Positions 43,030 to 51,857 of a stretch of 64,000 nucleotides of DNA are shown here, piece after piece (the stretch's first letter is position 1; the number at the start of each line of letters is the position of its first letter). The position numbers and the translations under genes are program-made. Under the pieces are notes generated by a model. The model was not told where the DNA came from. It did not search any database and saw nothing but the letters and a program-made list of their open reading frames with translations. This DNA is from JAVBTR01 sp031556065 (GTDB lineage Bacteria > Bacillota > Clostridia > Christensenellales > Aristaeellaceae): positions 54,649 to 118,648 of the forward strand of contig JAVBTR010000002.1 of assembly GCA_031556065.1 (NCBI GenBank). The letters run 5' to 3'.

Positions 43030-44497
43030 CGAAAAAACCATACGTGAAACCCTGCCCAAGGTCATTCCCTGGCAGGAGCATGGTTTTATGGTTGCAGGCA
43101 CAGCGCAAAATGGCGTCGAAGCTTTGGATTTTGTGAAAAACAATCCTGTGGAGCTGATCCTTTTGGATGTGCGCATGCCCTTAATGGATGGCATCGCCTT
43201 TTTGAAGGCCTTTCGGGAGGAAGCCCAAATGAATACCCAGGTGATCATGCTTTCCGGCTATTCGGATTTCTCCTACGCCAGGGATGCCATGCGCTATGGG
43301 GTACAGGCGTATTTGACAAAGCCCATCGACGAGGAGGAACTCTACCAAGTGCTTGAATCCGTCCGGGGCAAGCTGGCTGTGGACGATAGAAGCAAAACGC
43401 TTATAAAACTGCAAAGAGATGTGGAAATACTGCGCACCGCCCTGGATGGCGCACCCTTGGATCCAACGCTCTTTGAAGACTATTTTCTTTTAACCGCCAT
43501 TATGATGCCCTACTCCCACAACGCCGATGAATCCGCCTCCAGCGGCGTTATGCGCAGCATTATGGCTCAGCTGCTTTTAGACCATGGCATGGGCCTTGTG
43601 TGGATTCGCGGCTATGCCAATTTATACCTCATCCGCAAAAGCGTCATGGCACAATACGAAGACAGGCAAGCCTTTGCTTCAGCCATCCTTCATGGGTTTA
43701 TGGCCCAGAAGGTAGACTGTGCGGTGCTGTTCGATTTAGAAGCCCTTCTTGAACCAGCCTTTGCACCTGCCTATAAAGACCATCTGCATTTAATGGAAAC
43801 CACTCTATTTTACGATGCGCGGCACGACGTTAATTACGATCCCGGCACCCAAACCCAAACCGAGCAATTTCAATGGGATTACGTTGCTCTGAAGGAAGCG
43901 CTAAACCAAAAAGAAGAGGCTCATTGGCAACAATGGTTTGCTAATCTGATTAAAGCCATGCGTCTAAACCGGGTGGCCTACAGCCTTTTGCAGGAGATTA
44001 GCAACCGGCTTTACTACACTGCCTTCGACGCCCTGAAACTAGGCTCGGAAGCTTCCCCCTTGCCCCGAACCGTTTTGCGGGAAGAACCTTATTTTCTGCG
44101 CAGCACCATGTGGGAGAACCGCATGGGAGAAATGCTGTCTCTTACCCACCGGGACCTTTTGCTCAAACGGGAAATGCAGGGCATGGGCATTACGGGGGAT
44201 ATTGTCACCTATATCCGTCAAAGGTATATGGAGCCTCTGACCATCAAGCAGGTAGCGGAAAAGTTTTTTCTGAACCCTGTTTATCTGGGCCAGGTTTTCC
44301 GCAAATCCACCGGGCTTTCCTTCAAGCAGTATCTGAACGATATCCGCATCAACGCTGCCAAGGAGCTTCTCATCGAAACTGACCTTAAAATCTACGAGGT
44401 GGCCCAACGAGTAGGCTACCCGGAAAGCAAGTATTTCATAGTCAAGTTTGAAGAATCCCTGGGAATCAGTCCCAGCGAGTTTCGCAAGAAAGTTTGA
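43004..44497 (+). CDS. AraC-type response regulator (system 2)
   Basis: 497 residues from ATG 43004, which has AAAGGAG eight bases upstream and lies inside the kinase gene. Receiver domain about 1-120 with LILLDVRMPLMDG (phospho-acceptor Asp) and YLTKPID. A ~260-residue middle linker and C-terminal AraC domain (about 400-497) with KQVAEKFFLNPVYLGQVFRK and VAQRVGYPESKYFIVKFEES. It should bind upstream of the ABC system 3 operon at 44742. The 244-bp gap that follows holds a small GCACCAA/TTGGTGC hairpin and a TATACT box. Confidence 0.92.
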   Translation: MYRILIVDDEKTIRETLPKVIPWQEHGFMVAGTAQNGVEALDFVKNNPVELILLDVRMPLMDGIAFLKAFREEAQMNTQVIMLSGYSDFSYARDAMRYGVQAYLTKPIDEEELYQVLESVRGKLAVDDRSKTLIKLQRDVEILRTALDGAPLDPTLFEDYFLLTAIMMPYSHNADESASSGVMRSIMAQLLLDHGMGLVWIRGYANLYLIRKSVMAQYEDRQAFASAILHGFMAQKVDCAVLFDLEALLEPAFAPAYKDHLHLMETTLFYDARHDVNYDPGTQTQTEQFQWDYVALKEALNQKEEAHWQQWFANLIKAMRLNRVAYSLLQEISNRLYYTAFDALKLGSEASPLPRTVLREEPYFLRSTMWENRMGEMLSLTHRDLLLKREMQGMGITGDIVTYIRQRYMEPLTIKQVAEKFFLNPVYLGQVFRKSTGLSFKQYLNDIRINAAKELLIETDLKIYEVAQRVGYPESKYFIVKFEESLGISPSEFRKKV

Positions 44498-44695
44498 AAT
44501 CGCACCAACCCTTGGTGCCGCTTATATGCCTGTATCAAGGCCCGCTTTGCCGTCTCCATGCAGGCAGATTACAGTGGGCTTTGCCTACACCCGGTTAAGA
44601 GATTTTATTCCTTAACAATCCCCCATTTTTCCATTTCCTATTTTTTTCGGAACAAAACCTATACTTTTCAGGGTGCTTTTTTATGTGTTTTTTAC

Positions 44696-44701
44696 TATAC
44701 T
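44696..44701 (+). promoter_or_regulatory. -10 candidate of ABC operon 3
   Basis: TATACT lies 41 bp before the binding-protein start, after a T-rich tract. The -35 position is poor, as expected for a promoter that needs an AraC-type activator. Confidence 0.35.
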
Positions 44702-44741
44702 TACATTATCAAAAATCCACACAAAAAGGAGGCCCCCATTC

Positions 44742-46394
44742 ATGAAGCACCTCAAAAAAGGTTCCGTGCTGCTCCTGGTTCTTGCTATGCTGCTGGGCAT
44801 GATGAGCTTTGGCTCTGCCGAAGTCGCCCTCACTGGTATGGCGGATGCCAACGACCCCATCACCTTCGACGTCTTCATCCGTGACCCTTCCGTCGCCCCC
44901 GCCAAGGATAATCCCGTGATCAAAAAGATCCAGGAATTATCCGGTGTGACCATCAACTTCGAATTTCTCGTAGGCGATCTGGCCCAGAAGCAAGGCGTTA
45001 TGCTGGCTGGCGAAGATTACCCCGACGCTCTCTTCGCGGAAGCCGCCAAGTTCATCGATGCCGGCGCTTTCATTCCGCTGGAAGATTACCTCACCAGCGG
45101 CCAATACCCCAATCTGCAAAAGCATTATGCCAAAGTGCTTGAAAGCATGAAGGCCGAAGACGGCCACATCTATGTTCTGGAGCTGTACGACGTGGTGCAA
45201 ATTCCCGAACAGATCATGGAAGACACTGGCGTTGGCTTCTTCATTCAGAAAGCCGTTTTGGAAGATGCCGGCTACGCGATTCCTAAAACCATCGACGAAT
45301 ACTTCGCCCTGATCGAAGCCTACCAGGCCAAGTACCCGGAGATCGACGGTGTGAAGACCATCGGTTTCGAAGTGCTCTGCGACGGCTGGCGTGATTTCTG
45401 CCTGCGCAACCCTGCCCAGCATCTGATGGGCACCGGCAATGAAGGCGACGTGTATGTGGATCAGGCTACCTTGACAGCCTCCCTCTACCAGATTTCCGAC
45501 TCCGCTAAGGTTTACTACAAAAAGCTCAACGAAGAATACCACAAGGGTATCATCGAAGCTGAAACCTTTACCCAGAGTTACGACCAGTACCTATCCCGCA
45601 TGTCCACTGGCGCGGTGCTTGGCATGTTCGACCAGGCTTGGAACTTCAACCAGGCTGTGGACGTACTGAAGACCGACGGCAAAGACAACCGCACCTACGT
45701 AGCCGTGCCGATCGCCAATGAAGGCGTCCGCGACAGCTACTTAGACGGCAAAGACCCCGAAGCCATGACCGTTACCGGTATCAATGGTATCGGCATCACC
45801 AAGAACTGCAAGAACCCCGAACGGCTTCTCGCGTTCTACGATTGGCTCCTGAGCGAAGACGTACAGCGCTATTTGATCTGGGGCGAAGAAGGAACCGATT
45901 TCGTTATTGAAAACGATCGTCTTATCTTGACCTCCGAACGCCGCCAGCTGTGGAAAGATACCGCCAAGAAACGGGATCTCACCGGCCATACACTTTGGAA
46001 CTACTCCCCTAAACTCCAGGGCTTAGCTGAAGACGGCAACGCTTACGATCCTGGCAATCAACCCGAAGAATTCAAAGCAGGCTTGAGCGAATACAACCAG
46101 ACCTTCTTAAGCGCTTATGGCTTTGACTACTATGCACAGCTCCTGTCCGAACCCGAAGTTCGTCCGGCATACTACCCCGTATGGGGCTTCACCATCGAAG
46201 ATGGCTCTGCTGCCAGCGTTGCCTCCACCAAGATGGTTGAAACCTGCCGCAAATACATGCCCCGCTTGGTTCTTTGCGATGAGGCCGATTACGAAACCTT
46301 ATGGAACGAATTCGTAGCCGAAATCGAAAAGGGCAACCCCCAGCCCTATCTGGAAGAAGTTAACCGCCAGATCGCGCTGAAGATGGGTAAGTAA
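44742..46394 (+). CDS. Extracellular solute-binding protein of sugar ABC system 3
   Basis: 550 residues from ATG 44742 (AAAGGAGG upstream). Signal peptide about 1-25 (SFGSAE), with no lipobox. The mature sequence has the LplA-like order: ITFDVFIRDPSVAP, a KKIQELSGVTINFEF segment, AGEDYPDALFAEAAKF near residue 90 and a long C-terminal lobe ending QIALKMGK. In this system the binding-protein gene comes first, before the two permeases, the reverse of systems 1 and 2. A hairpin follows it and may lower permease expression relative to the binding protein. Confidence 0.9.
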   Translation: MKHLKKGSVLLLVLAMLLGMMSFGSAEVALTGMADANDPITFDVFIRDPSVAPAKDNPVIKKIQELSGVTINFEFLVGDLAQKQGVMLAGEDYPDALFAEAAKFIDAGAFIPLEDYLTSGQYPNLQKHYAKVLESMKAEDGHIYVLELYDVVQIPEQIMEDTGVGFFIQKAVLEDAGYAIPKTIDEYFALIEAYQAKYPEIDGVKTIGFEVLCDGWRDFCLRNPAQHLMGTGNEGDVYVDQATLTASLYQISDSAKVYYKKLNEEYHKGIIEAETFTQSYDQYLSRMSTGAVLGMFDQAWNFNQAVDVLKTDGKDNRTYVAVPIANEGVRDSYLDGKDPEAMTVTGINGIGITKNCKNPERLLAFYDWLLSEDVQRYLIWGEEGTDFVIENDRLILTSERRQLWKDTAKKRDLTGHTLWNYSPKLQGLAEDGNAYDPGNQPEEFKAGLSEYNQTFLSAYGFDYYAQLLSEPEVRPAYYPVWGFTIEDGSAASVASTKMVETCRKYMPRLVLCDEADYETLWNEFVAEIEKGNPQPYLEEVNRQIALKMGK

Positions 46395-46404
46395 CCTTAT
46401 CTTA

Positions 46405-46442
46405 TAACGGGGAACCCTTCCTCTTGGAGGGTTCCCCATTTC
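46405..46442 (+). terminator. Attenuator-like hairpin between binding protein and permeases
   Basis: GGGGAACCC (46409-46417) pairs with GGGTTCCCC (46429-46437); the T-run is short and interrupted. It lies inside an apparent operon, so partial termination is likely. Confidence 0.6.
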
Positions 46443-46463
46443 ATTATAAAGGAGTTGGCCAGT

Positions 46464-47414
46464 TTGGCGCAATTGCAAGTAAAAGGTAACGCTTTAACTA
46501 AGCGCAAAACCACCTGGAAAAAATACAAGGCCCAAAAGGCGCTCTTCATCATGAGCATTCCCTTTGTGATCTATACCTTTATTTTTTCATACCTGCCCCT
46601 GGGCGGCTGGATCATGGCCTTTGAAAACTTCAAACCTGCCAAAGGTTATTTCGGTTCCACCTTTGTAGGTCTGGATCAGTTCAAGTTTCTTTTTGCCGAA
46701 GAAGCCTTTTGGCGGGCTATGCGCAATACTCTGGCTATGAGCCTTATGAACCTAATCCTGGGTCTGATATTCGCTATTGTTTTCGCCCTGCTATTAAACG
46801 AAATCCGCTCCACCGGGTTTAAAAAGGTTACCCAGACCATTTCTTACCTGCCTCACTTTTTAAGCTGGGTCATCGTTTGCTCCCTTATTTCCAACATGCT
46901 TTCCTCCTCCGATGGTATGCTCAATAACATCCTTATGGCCTTAGGTGTTATTGAAAAGCCTGTTCTATGGCTTGGAGAAGAGAAATACTTCTGGTGGGTT
47001 GTGGCCTTTTCCAATGTATGGAAGGAAATGGGTTGGAACTCCATTATCTACATTGCCGCTATGGCTGGGGTGGATCAGGCGCTGTATGAATCCGCAGCCA
47101 TCGACGGGGCCAATCGCTACCGCAAAATGTGGCATATTACCCTGCCTGGCATCCGCTCTACCATTATCGTAATCTTGATTATGAACATGGGTTGGATCTT
47201 AAACGCGGGCTTTGAAGTGCAATACCTTTTAGGCCGTGGCTTGGTTATGAATGTTTCGGAGACAATCGATATCTTCGTTTTGAAATACGGTATCAACATC
47301 GGCAACTATTCCCTGGCAACCGCCGCAGGCATATTCAAATCTGTTATTTCCATCGCACTGATCGCTGGTACCAACTTTATTGCTGGCCGCATCGGTGAAG
47401 ATAAATTAATGTAA
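46464..47414 (+). CDS. LplB-type sugar ABC transporter permease (system 3)
   Basis: About 316 residues from TTG 46464, nine bases after AAAGGAG; an in-frame TTG at 46455 is too close to that site. Six membrane helices; YLPLGGWIMAFENFKPAKGY fits the LplB pattern, and the EAA loop YESAAIDGANRYRKMWHITL is near residue 210. It pairs with the second permease 13 bp downstream. Confidence 0.92.
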   Translation: MAQLQVKGNALTKRKTTWKKYKAQKALFIMSIPFVIYTFIFSYLPLGGWIMAFENFKPAKGYFGSTFVGLDQFKFLFAEEAFWRAMRNTLAMSLMNLILGLIFAIVFALLLNEIRSTGFKKVTQTISYLPHFLSWVIVCSLISNMLSSSDGMLNNILMALGVIEKPVLWLGEEKYFWWVVAFSNVWKEMGWNSIIYIAAMAGVDQALYESAAIDGANRYRKMWHITLPGIRSTIIVILIMNMGWILNAGFEVQYLLGRGLVMNVSETIDIFVLKYGINIGNYSLATAAGIFKSVISIALIAGTNFIAGRIGEDKLM

Positions 47415-47427
47415 GGAGGGTAACCCC

Positions 47428-48351
47428 ATGACAGCTTTAAAACACCGCAGAAGCCTTAAAACCATCGGTTGGGAGCCCATCCTGTTCTATACCTTAAACA
47501 CCTTGTTTATGCTGATTATTATCGTGGTAATGCTCTACCCCTTTTGGAATACCATCGCTGTTTCCTTCAACGATGCCCAGGATACCCTTCGGGGTGGCGT
47601 TACGCTCTTTCCGCGGAAATTTTCTATGTATAATTACGAAACTGTCTTTAAAAACGAACTGCTTTTAACCGCCTCCATTAACTCTGTCCTTCGCACTGTC
47701 CTTTCCACCGTAGCGGGGATTTTCTCCTCGGCCATCTTAGGCTATGTGCTTTCCCGCCAAGAGTTCGTCTGGCGCAAGTGGATGACAACTTACTTTCTCA
47801 TTACCATGTATGTTTCCGCCGGGCTGATTCCCAATTATTTTCTGATTAAGGACCTAAAGCTGCTCAACAACTTCTGGGTTTACGTTCTGCCTGGCATTGT
47901 CAGCGTATTTAACGTGATCATCGTACGCACGTTTATGCAATCCCTCCCCGATAGTCTGGTGGAGGCCGCCCGTATCGACGGGGCAGGGGAGTTCCGTTGT
48001 TTTGCCCAGATCGTTCTCCCCTGCTGCATGCCTGTTCTGGCCACGGTAGCCCTATGGGTAGCCGTAGGCGCCTGGAACTCCTGGTTCGATACCTTCATCT
48101 ACTGCTCCTCCAAAGAGCACCTTACCACCCTGCAATACGAAATGATGAAGATGCTCTCCTCCGCAATGAATGCCTCCTCCTCTAAAAACGCCGCCAGCAT
48201 GTATACCAATACCGGCGCGTCCTCCACCATCACCCCCGCCAGCATTCGTGCCGCCATTACCGTAGTAGCCTCGGTACCGATCCTAGTGGTGTACCCCTTC
48301 TTACAGAAATATTTTGTAAAGGGCGTCATGATCGGGGCCGTAAAAGGATAA
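47428..48351 (+). CDS. YtcP-type sugar ABC transporter permease (system 3)
   Basis: 307 residues with six membrane helices; EAA loop VEAARIDGAGEFRCFAQIVL near residue 180, C-terminus KGVMIGAVKG. It starts after a GGAGGG site. It completes system 3. Three bases after its stop codon begins an inverted-repeat element, so no ordinary terminator is seen; the element itself could end transcription. Confidence 0.92.
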   Translation: MTALKHRRSLKTIGWEPILFYTLNTLFMLIIIVVMLYPFWNTIAVSFNDAQDTLRGGVTLFPRKFSMYNYETVFKNELLLTASINSVLRTVLSTVAGIFSSAILGYVLSRQEFVWRKWMTTYFLITMYVSAGLIPNYFLIKDLKLLNNFWVYVLPGIVSVFNVIIVRTFMQSLPDSLVEAARIDGAGEFRCFAQIVLPCCMPVLATVALWVAVGAWNSWFDTFIYCSSKEHLTTLQYEMMKMLSSAMNASSSKNAASMYTNTGASSTITPASIRAAITVVASVPILVVYPFLQKYFVKGVMIGAVKG

Positions 48352-48354
48352 ATA

Positions 48355-48520
48355 CAGGGGCTGTCGCAATAAGAATCAAGGAACGCCAAGGGCTCTGCTC
48401 TTGGAACCCGCAAAGGGATAAATCCCTTTGATCCCATTATGGGATTTTTAAGGGTCAAGTGACCCTTAAACTGGGTCTGGGACAGCGTCCCAGCGTTTTT
48501 CTTTATTGCGACAGCCTCTG
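48355..48520. mobile_element. MITE-like inverted-repeat element with internal hairpins
   Basis: 166 bp bounded by CAGGGGCTGTCGCAATAA on the left and its near-complement TTATTGCGACAGCCTCTG on the right. Inside are five small hairpins in a row, among them CCAAGGGCTCTGCTCTTGG, AAGGGATAAATCCCTT, ATCCCATTATGGGAT, AAGGGTCAAGTGACCCTT and TGGGACAGCGTCCCA. There is no open reading frame. GGGGCTGTC-type ends resemble the terminal repeats of some insertion sequences, so it is likely a non-autonomous element; it could also work as a terminator for ABC system 3. A shorter relative lies at 51858-51943. Confidence 0.6.
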
Positions 48521-48534
48521 TCAAAAGAAAACCT

Positions 48535-48729
48535 ATATGAAGATATCCCTTTTTTAGTGCTTCCATGTCCACGGTGGGGGTGCCATCATCCCGCCAGTTT
48601 CTTCTTTAGCGCAGCGGCCGCTGTACATATCCTCTGATGGGTTCACCAAGGTTTAAAGCCGGATAGCGTTCACGCCATAGCTTTTAAAGGTCTCAGCAGA
48701 TATCCGCCCCCTATTGCAAAGTCGCTCAC
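48535..48729 (-). pseudogene. Decayed GH53 endo-beta-1,4-galactanase gene (N-terminal relic)
   Basis: A GTG at 48729 overlaps the GH35 stop codon as GTGA, the signature of a coupled downstream gene. The relic reads SDFAIG, GADI after a one-base shift, then ETFKSYGVNAIRL, a stop, VNPSEDMYSG and CAKEET. This matches the start of GH53 galactanases (GADIS, LKxxGVNxIRLRxWVNP, CGKED). Stops and shifts break it, and about 20 residues seem missing after GADI. A further open piece (DGTPTVDMEALKKGY, 48541-48597) is of uncertain origin. The former GH35-GH53 pair would fit galactan use. Identified from motif memory only. Confidence 0.5.
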
Positions 48730-50693
48730 TTTTTCACCTCGATGTGGATTCCGTTCAGCCTGTTGGCAGCCATAGGCCGATGTTCAAAGTAAATGCGCGC
48801 ATTCTCATTAAGGGGTTCTATTTCCACCTGCCAGTTTACAATGCTCCTATCCTTGAATTTTTCCAGCCCCACTCGCCAAGGAAGTCCGGTATAGAACCAA
48901 TCTGCCACCAGCTCCCCATCGCCATATAGCTTGGCCGCGCTGCCGTCGAAATCGATGCACAGAAACGCCTCTTGATCCCCCGCCAGTTTAGGGAGGATGA
49001 AACGGTTTTCATTATCATAGGACACGACAAGCTTTTCCGTCTCTGGTTTTTCCATTGTAAACGTAAGCTTTCCATCTGCTTTCCAGGCATTTTTCGCCTG
49101 CTCCTTGGATAAAAGGAGCATTCTTACTTTGCCAAAGCTTGCTTCTTTGGCAAAGGTGACAGCCCTTCCATCAACAGAAACCGTCATTTCATCCCTGTTG
49201 TTCCAGAAATAAAGGTCATCTCCCAGCCAGCAAAAGGGCTGGGCCGTGGCATAATCCACACGCAGGTCGTGTATCTTCCAGTTAAAGGGATAGGCAATGC
49301 TTTCACCCTCCAATAGATCAAAGGCCGGGAAGGGTATCCCCTCCACCGTCATCTGGATATCCCTTTTATCCGTTAATACCCGGTGCCGCTGGGTGTTATT
49401 CAGGCATAAAAGACTCATTTCCGGTGCCTTTAAAACAGAAAAACGCAGACTTTCCAAATCCTCCGGGTCACTGGCGCTTTCTTTGGGAATAAAGCAATTG
49501 GAATTGGCAAACTGGCTGCCAAACTCGTTAATCAAATAATGCAATAGCTTCAGTTCCCTGTAAGATTCATGCAGCTCTCCGTATTCGCCGATCACCGCTT
49601 GAAAATCGTAGGAAAGCACAGGCAGATCACTGTAACCACCGCTTGCGTAGGATTCTTCCAACGTAGTCAATTTCCCCTTGGGGTTGGTGCCTCCATGGTA
49701 CATATAATAGCCCAACAAATTGGACCCGGAGCCGAACTGGGAAAAGATCATGGCATAGGTATCCTTTGCTGTCACCACAGGCCGCCGGTGCTTGGTCACC
49801 TGAATGCCCCCGCCCAGCTCCGCCGTGGCGTAGGGATATTTAGACGGGTCATAGGTGAAAGCATCGTTTTCGCCTGCCTGGTCGCTGCCGATCTTTTCAT
49901 CGTTTAAGCGGTAAGAAAACACATACCGGTCGTTAGCAGGCAGGTCTTCTACTCCCTGATCCCAGGGGGCATCGGCGTAGGCCCCAAGTACAGGCAGCAT
50001 TTCTCCTTCTACCACTACAGCCCCACCCCAGCCGGTAGCCGTGTAGTAAGGCACCACAAAACCCTTTTCCATGGCCATTTTTTTAAGCTTTAGCATGTGC
50101 GCCCGGCCTTTTTCCCCACGGAAACCGCCGCAATGGCCGTATTCGTTCTCTATCTGGATACCGACAATGCAGCCCCCGTCCTTGAACATATGACCTTTTG
50201 CCTGCTTGCCGATCTCGCCAAAAAGAATAGCTACATACGCCAAATATTCTTCATTATTGCTGCGAAGCTCACAGCCCTTGTTCATAAGCCAATCGGGGAA
50301 GCCGCCGTTCCGGGCCTCGCCGTGTGCCCAGGGACCTACTCTTAAGAGCATCTTCATATTGTGTTTTTCCAATAAAGCTATAAACTGGGACAGGCTTCTA
50401 TCGCCCGTCCAATCGTATTGGCCCTCGATTTCCTCGTGATGTATCCAAAACACATAGCTGGCCACCACCGTAATGCCCCCAGCCTTCATTTTTAGTATTT
50501 CTTTTTCCCAAAGGCTAGCAGGGTACCGGGAAAAATGGAATTCCCCCATCACCGGAAACCAGGGCTGGCCGTTCTTTGTAAAATACCCGCTGGTGACCCC
50601 TAATGTTTCCCCTGTTTTCGGATTGGTGCCAGAAAACCCAAGATCAATAATCTGTTTTTCATTTTTAGGCAGCGTTACCTCAAACCTCATCAT
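48726..50693 (-). CDS. GH35 beta-galactosidase
   Basis: 655 residues. The N-terminal TIM barrel has GEFHFSRYPASLWEKEILKM, the acid/base glutamate in VGIQIENEYGHCGG (about residue 180) and a candidate nucleophile glutamate in TAELGGGIQV (about residue 280). Beta-sandwich domains follow to the end. The N-terminus starts directly with the catalytic fold after a short strand, without a signal peptide. It removes terminal beta-galactose from oligosaccharides. Decayed pieces of an AraC regulator (upstream) and a GH53 galactanase (downstream, overlapping GTGA) on the same strand indicate a once longer galactan operon. Confidence 0.88.
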   Translation of the reverse strand: MMRFEVTLPKNEKQIIDLGFSGTNPKTGETLGVTSGYFTKNGQPWFPVMGEFHFSRYPASLWEKEILKMKAGGITVVASYVFWIHHEEIEGQYDWTGDRSLSQFIALLEKHNMKMLLRVGPWAHGEARNGGFPDWLMNKGCELRSNNEEYLAYVAILFGEIGKQAKGHMFKDGGCIVGIQIENEYGHCGGFRGEKGRAHMLKLKKMAMEKGFVVPYYTATGWGGAVVVEGEMLPVLGAYADAPWDQGVEDLPANDRYVFSYRLNDEKIGSDQAGENDAFTYDPSKYPYATAELGGGIQVTKHRRPVVTAKDTYAMIFSQFGSGSNLLGYYMYHGGTNPKGKLTTLEESYASGGYSDLPVLSYDFQAVIGEYGELHESYRELKLLHYLINEFGSQFANSNCFIPKESASDPEDLESLRFSVLKAPEMSLLCLNNTQRHRVLTDKRDIQMTVEGIPFPAFDLLEGESIAYPFNWKIHDLRVDYATAQPFCWLGDDLYFWNNRDEMTVSVDGRAVTFAKEASFGKVRMLLLSKEQAKNAWKADGKLTFTMEKPETEKLVVSYDNENRFILPKLAGDQEAFLCIDFDGSAAKLYGDGELVADWFYTGLPWRVGLEKFKDRSIVNWQVEIEPLNENARIYFEHRPMAANRLNGIHIEVKK

Positions 50694-50709
50694 AAGCCTT
50701 CAACATCCT

Positions 50710-50826
50710 TCATGCGTCCGCCGCTTTTCTAAATTCTGCCGGGGTGAGTCCCTTTTCGTTTTTAAATAGCTTCGTAAAATAGCTGGAATCTTCAAAGCCT
50801 ACTTTTGTAATACCTCCGTACTCCGT
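50710..50826 (-). pseudogene. C-terminal relic of an AraC-family regulator
   Basis: About 36 codons in the frame ending TGA (50710-50712) read KVGFEDSSYFTKLFKNEKG, then LTPAEFRKAADA, the second helix-turn-helix and end of an AraC domain. Nothing upstream continues it. It lies 16 bp before the GH35 start on the same strand, so GH35 was probably once controlled by this regulator. Confidence 0.75.
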
Positions 50827-50842
50827 CTCTATTCTGACACAG

Positions 50843-50856
50843 TTTAAACGTTTACA
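50843..50856. promoter_or_regulatory. cre-like site for CcpA-type catabolite control
   Basis: On the minus strand TGTAAACGTTTAAA matches the cre consensus TGWAANCGNTNWCA at 13 of 14 positions. It lies upstream of the GH35 gene, between the AraC relic and the divergent gene at 51006. The rest of 50827-51005 holds only a TAAAAT-type -10 and the ribosome site of that gene. Confidence 0.45.
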
Positions 50857-51005
50857 CAAGATTCGCGATATACTTTGCTGCTAATGCGCCTGCCAGGGCG
50901 GAAGCCTTTCATTGTACTAAACATTGTAAAACTTCCTTTCACCGTGACAATATGATAGCGGATATGGTAAAATAAGTAAAACGGGTCTTGTTAGGAGGGT
51001 TAAAA

Positions 51006-51602
51006 ATGAAAAAGCGTCTGGCGCTCATTCTTATGTGTATTATACTGCTGTGCTGTTCTGTGGCATCCGCTGCCACCCTTAACGAAAGCAATGCCAACAA
51101 AATCTTTTTTACCACCGCAGATGGCAGCTTTAATTTCAGCTGCTGTTACCCCTATTCCCTGAAGGTATGCACTGTCGGCAATCAAATGCTTCAGCTGGAT
51201 CTGAATAACCACGCCATATCGGATATGTGCATCACCCTTTCCATTGATCTGGACACGGAAATCGACACATCCCCAGAAGAAAAGTCAGCTTTCCAAATGG
51301 CCGTGATCGAATATCTGGCCGATTGGATCGAGCTCTTCGAGCCGGGCAGCGTTGTAGGCCAGGCCGACTACTGGAGCGATGATTACCACACGGCGCTTAT
51401 CACCTATACCGTAGATGGCAGCACCTTTTTAGATGGGGGCTTTACTGGCGACTATCCAGGCATCTATATTGCCAAGATATTAGATTTGCCCATCGGCCCA
51501 CGGCTGTTTCTGGGCGCTGTGGTCTGCCCTTACGAAAGCTACATGGACATGGTGCCACTTTTAAACCAAATGCTGGAATCCGGGGAATATACCGAGTATT
51601 AA
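51006..51602 (+). CDS. Small secreted protein of unknown function
   Basis: 198 residues from ATG 51006 (TAGGAGGG upstream). A signal peptide spans about 1-20 (CCSVASAAT), with two cysteines in the hydrophobic core but no proper lipobox. The mature part is a single ~175-residue alpha/beta domain: FSCCYPYSLKVCTVGNQMLQ, DYWSDDYHTALITYTVDG and a C-terminal helix. No known family was recognised. It ends in a shared bidirectional terminator, and its stop codon overlaps that of the convergent small gene. Confidence 0.65.
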   Translation: MKKRLALILMCIILLCCSVASAATLNESNANKIFFTTADGSFNFSCCYPYSLKVCTVGNQMLQLDLNNHAISDMCITLSIDLDTEIDTSPEEKSAFQMAVIEYLADWIELFEPGSVVGQADYWSDDYHTALITYTVDGSTFLDGGFTGDYPGIYIAKILDLPIGPRLFLGAVVCPYESYMDMVPLLNQMLESGEYTEY

Positions 51603-51787
51603 AAAGACCAACAAAAAAGACCGCCATCGGCATGCTCCTGCCCTTTGCGGTCTTTTTTGCGGTTGTAGCTTTTCTGAGATTCAATTCTCTTGGTAACCGG
51701 CGACACCAATCCCCAATCCTTTCGCCGTTTCCGGTCCTCCTCTTTTTTCTGACGCTTGGACATTTTCTCATAAGGTATAAATGCCAT
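51599..51787 (-). CDS. Small basic conserved protein
   Basis: 62 residues from ATG 51787, preceded by AAAGGAGTG. The sequence begins MAFIPYEKMSKRQKKEEDRK, then KRRKDWGLVSPVTKRIES, then YNRKKDRKG. Similar short basic proteins, with IPYEKxSKxxKKE and NPVT..YNRKK patterns, are common in Clostridia, as far as I recall; their function is unknown. The last ~12 codons lie in the terminator hairpin at 51613-51658 and the TAA overlaps the stop of the convergent gene. The codons upstream of ATG 51787 are not used. Confidence 0.6.
   Translation of the reverse strand: MAFIPYEKMSKRQKKEEDRKRRKDWGLVSPVTKRIESQKSYNRKKDRKGQEHADGGLFCWSF
51613..51658. terminator. Bidirectional terminator
   Basis: AAAAAAGACCGC (51613-51624) pairs with GCGGTCTTTTTT (51647-51658). 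It ends the plus-strand secreted-protein gene and lies within the end of the minus-strand small gene. Confidence 0.8.
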
Positions 51788-51857
51788 CTGTGTCACACTC
51801 CTTTTCAATTCTATTATAGCTCTTTGCCTCCTAAACCGCAAGAAAACCAGCTAAAAA

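Noticed and set aside
48099..48572. 157-codon minus-strand frame across the MITE-like element
   Set aside because: Antisense to a permease gene and running through hairpins; only its first codons overlap an unassigned relic.
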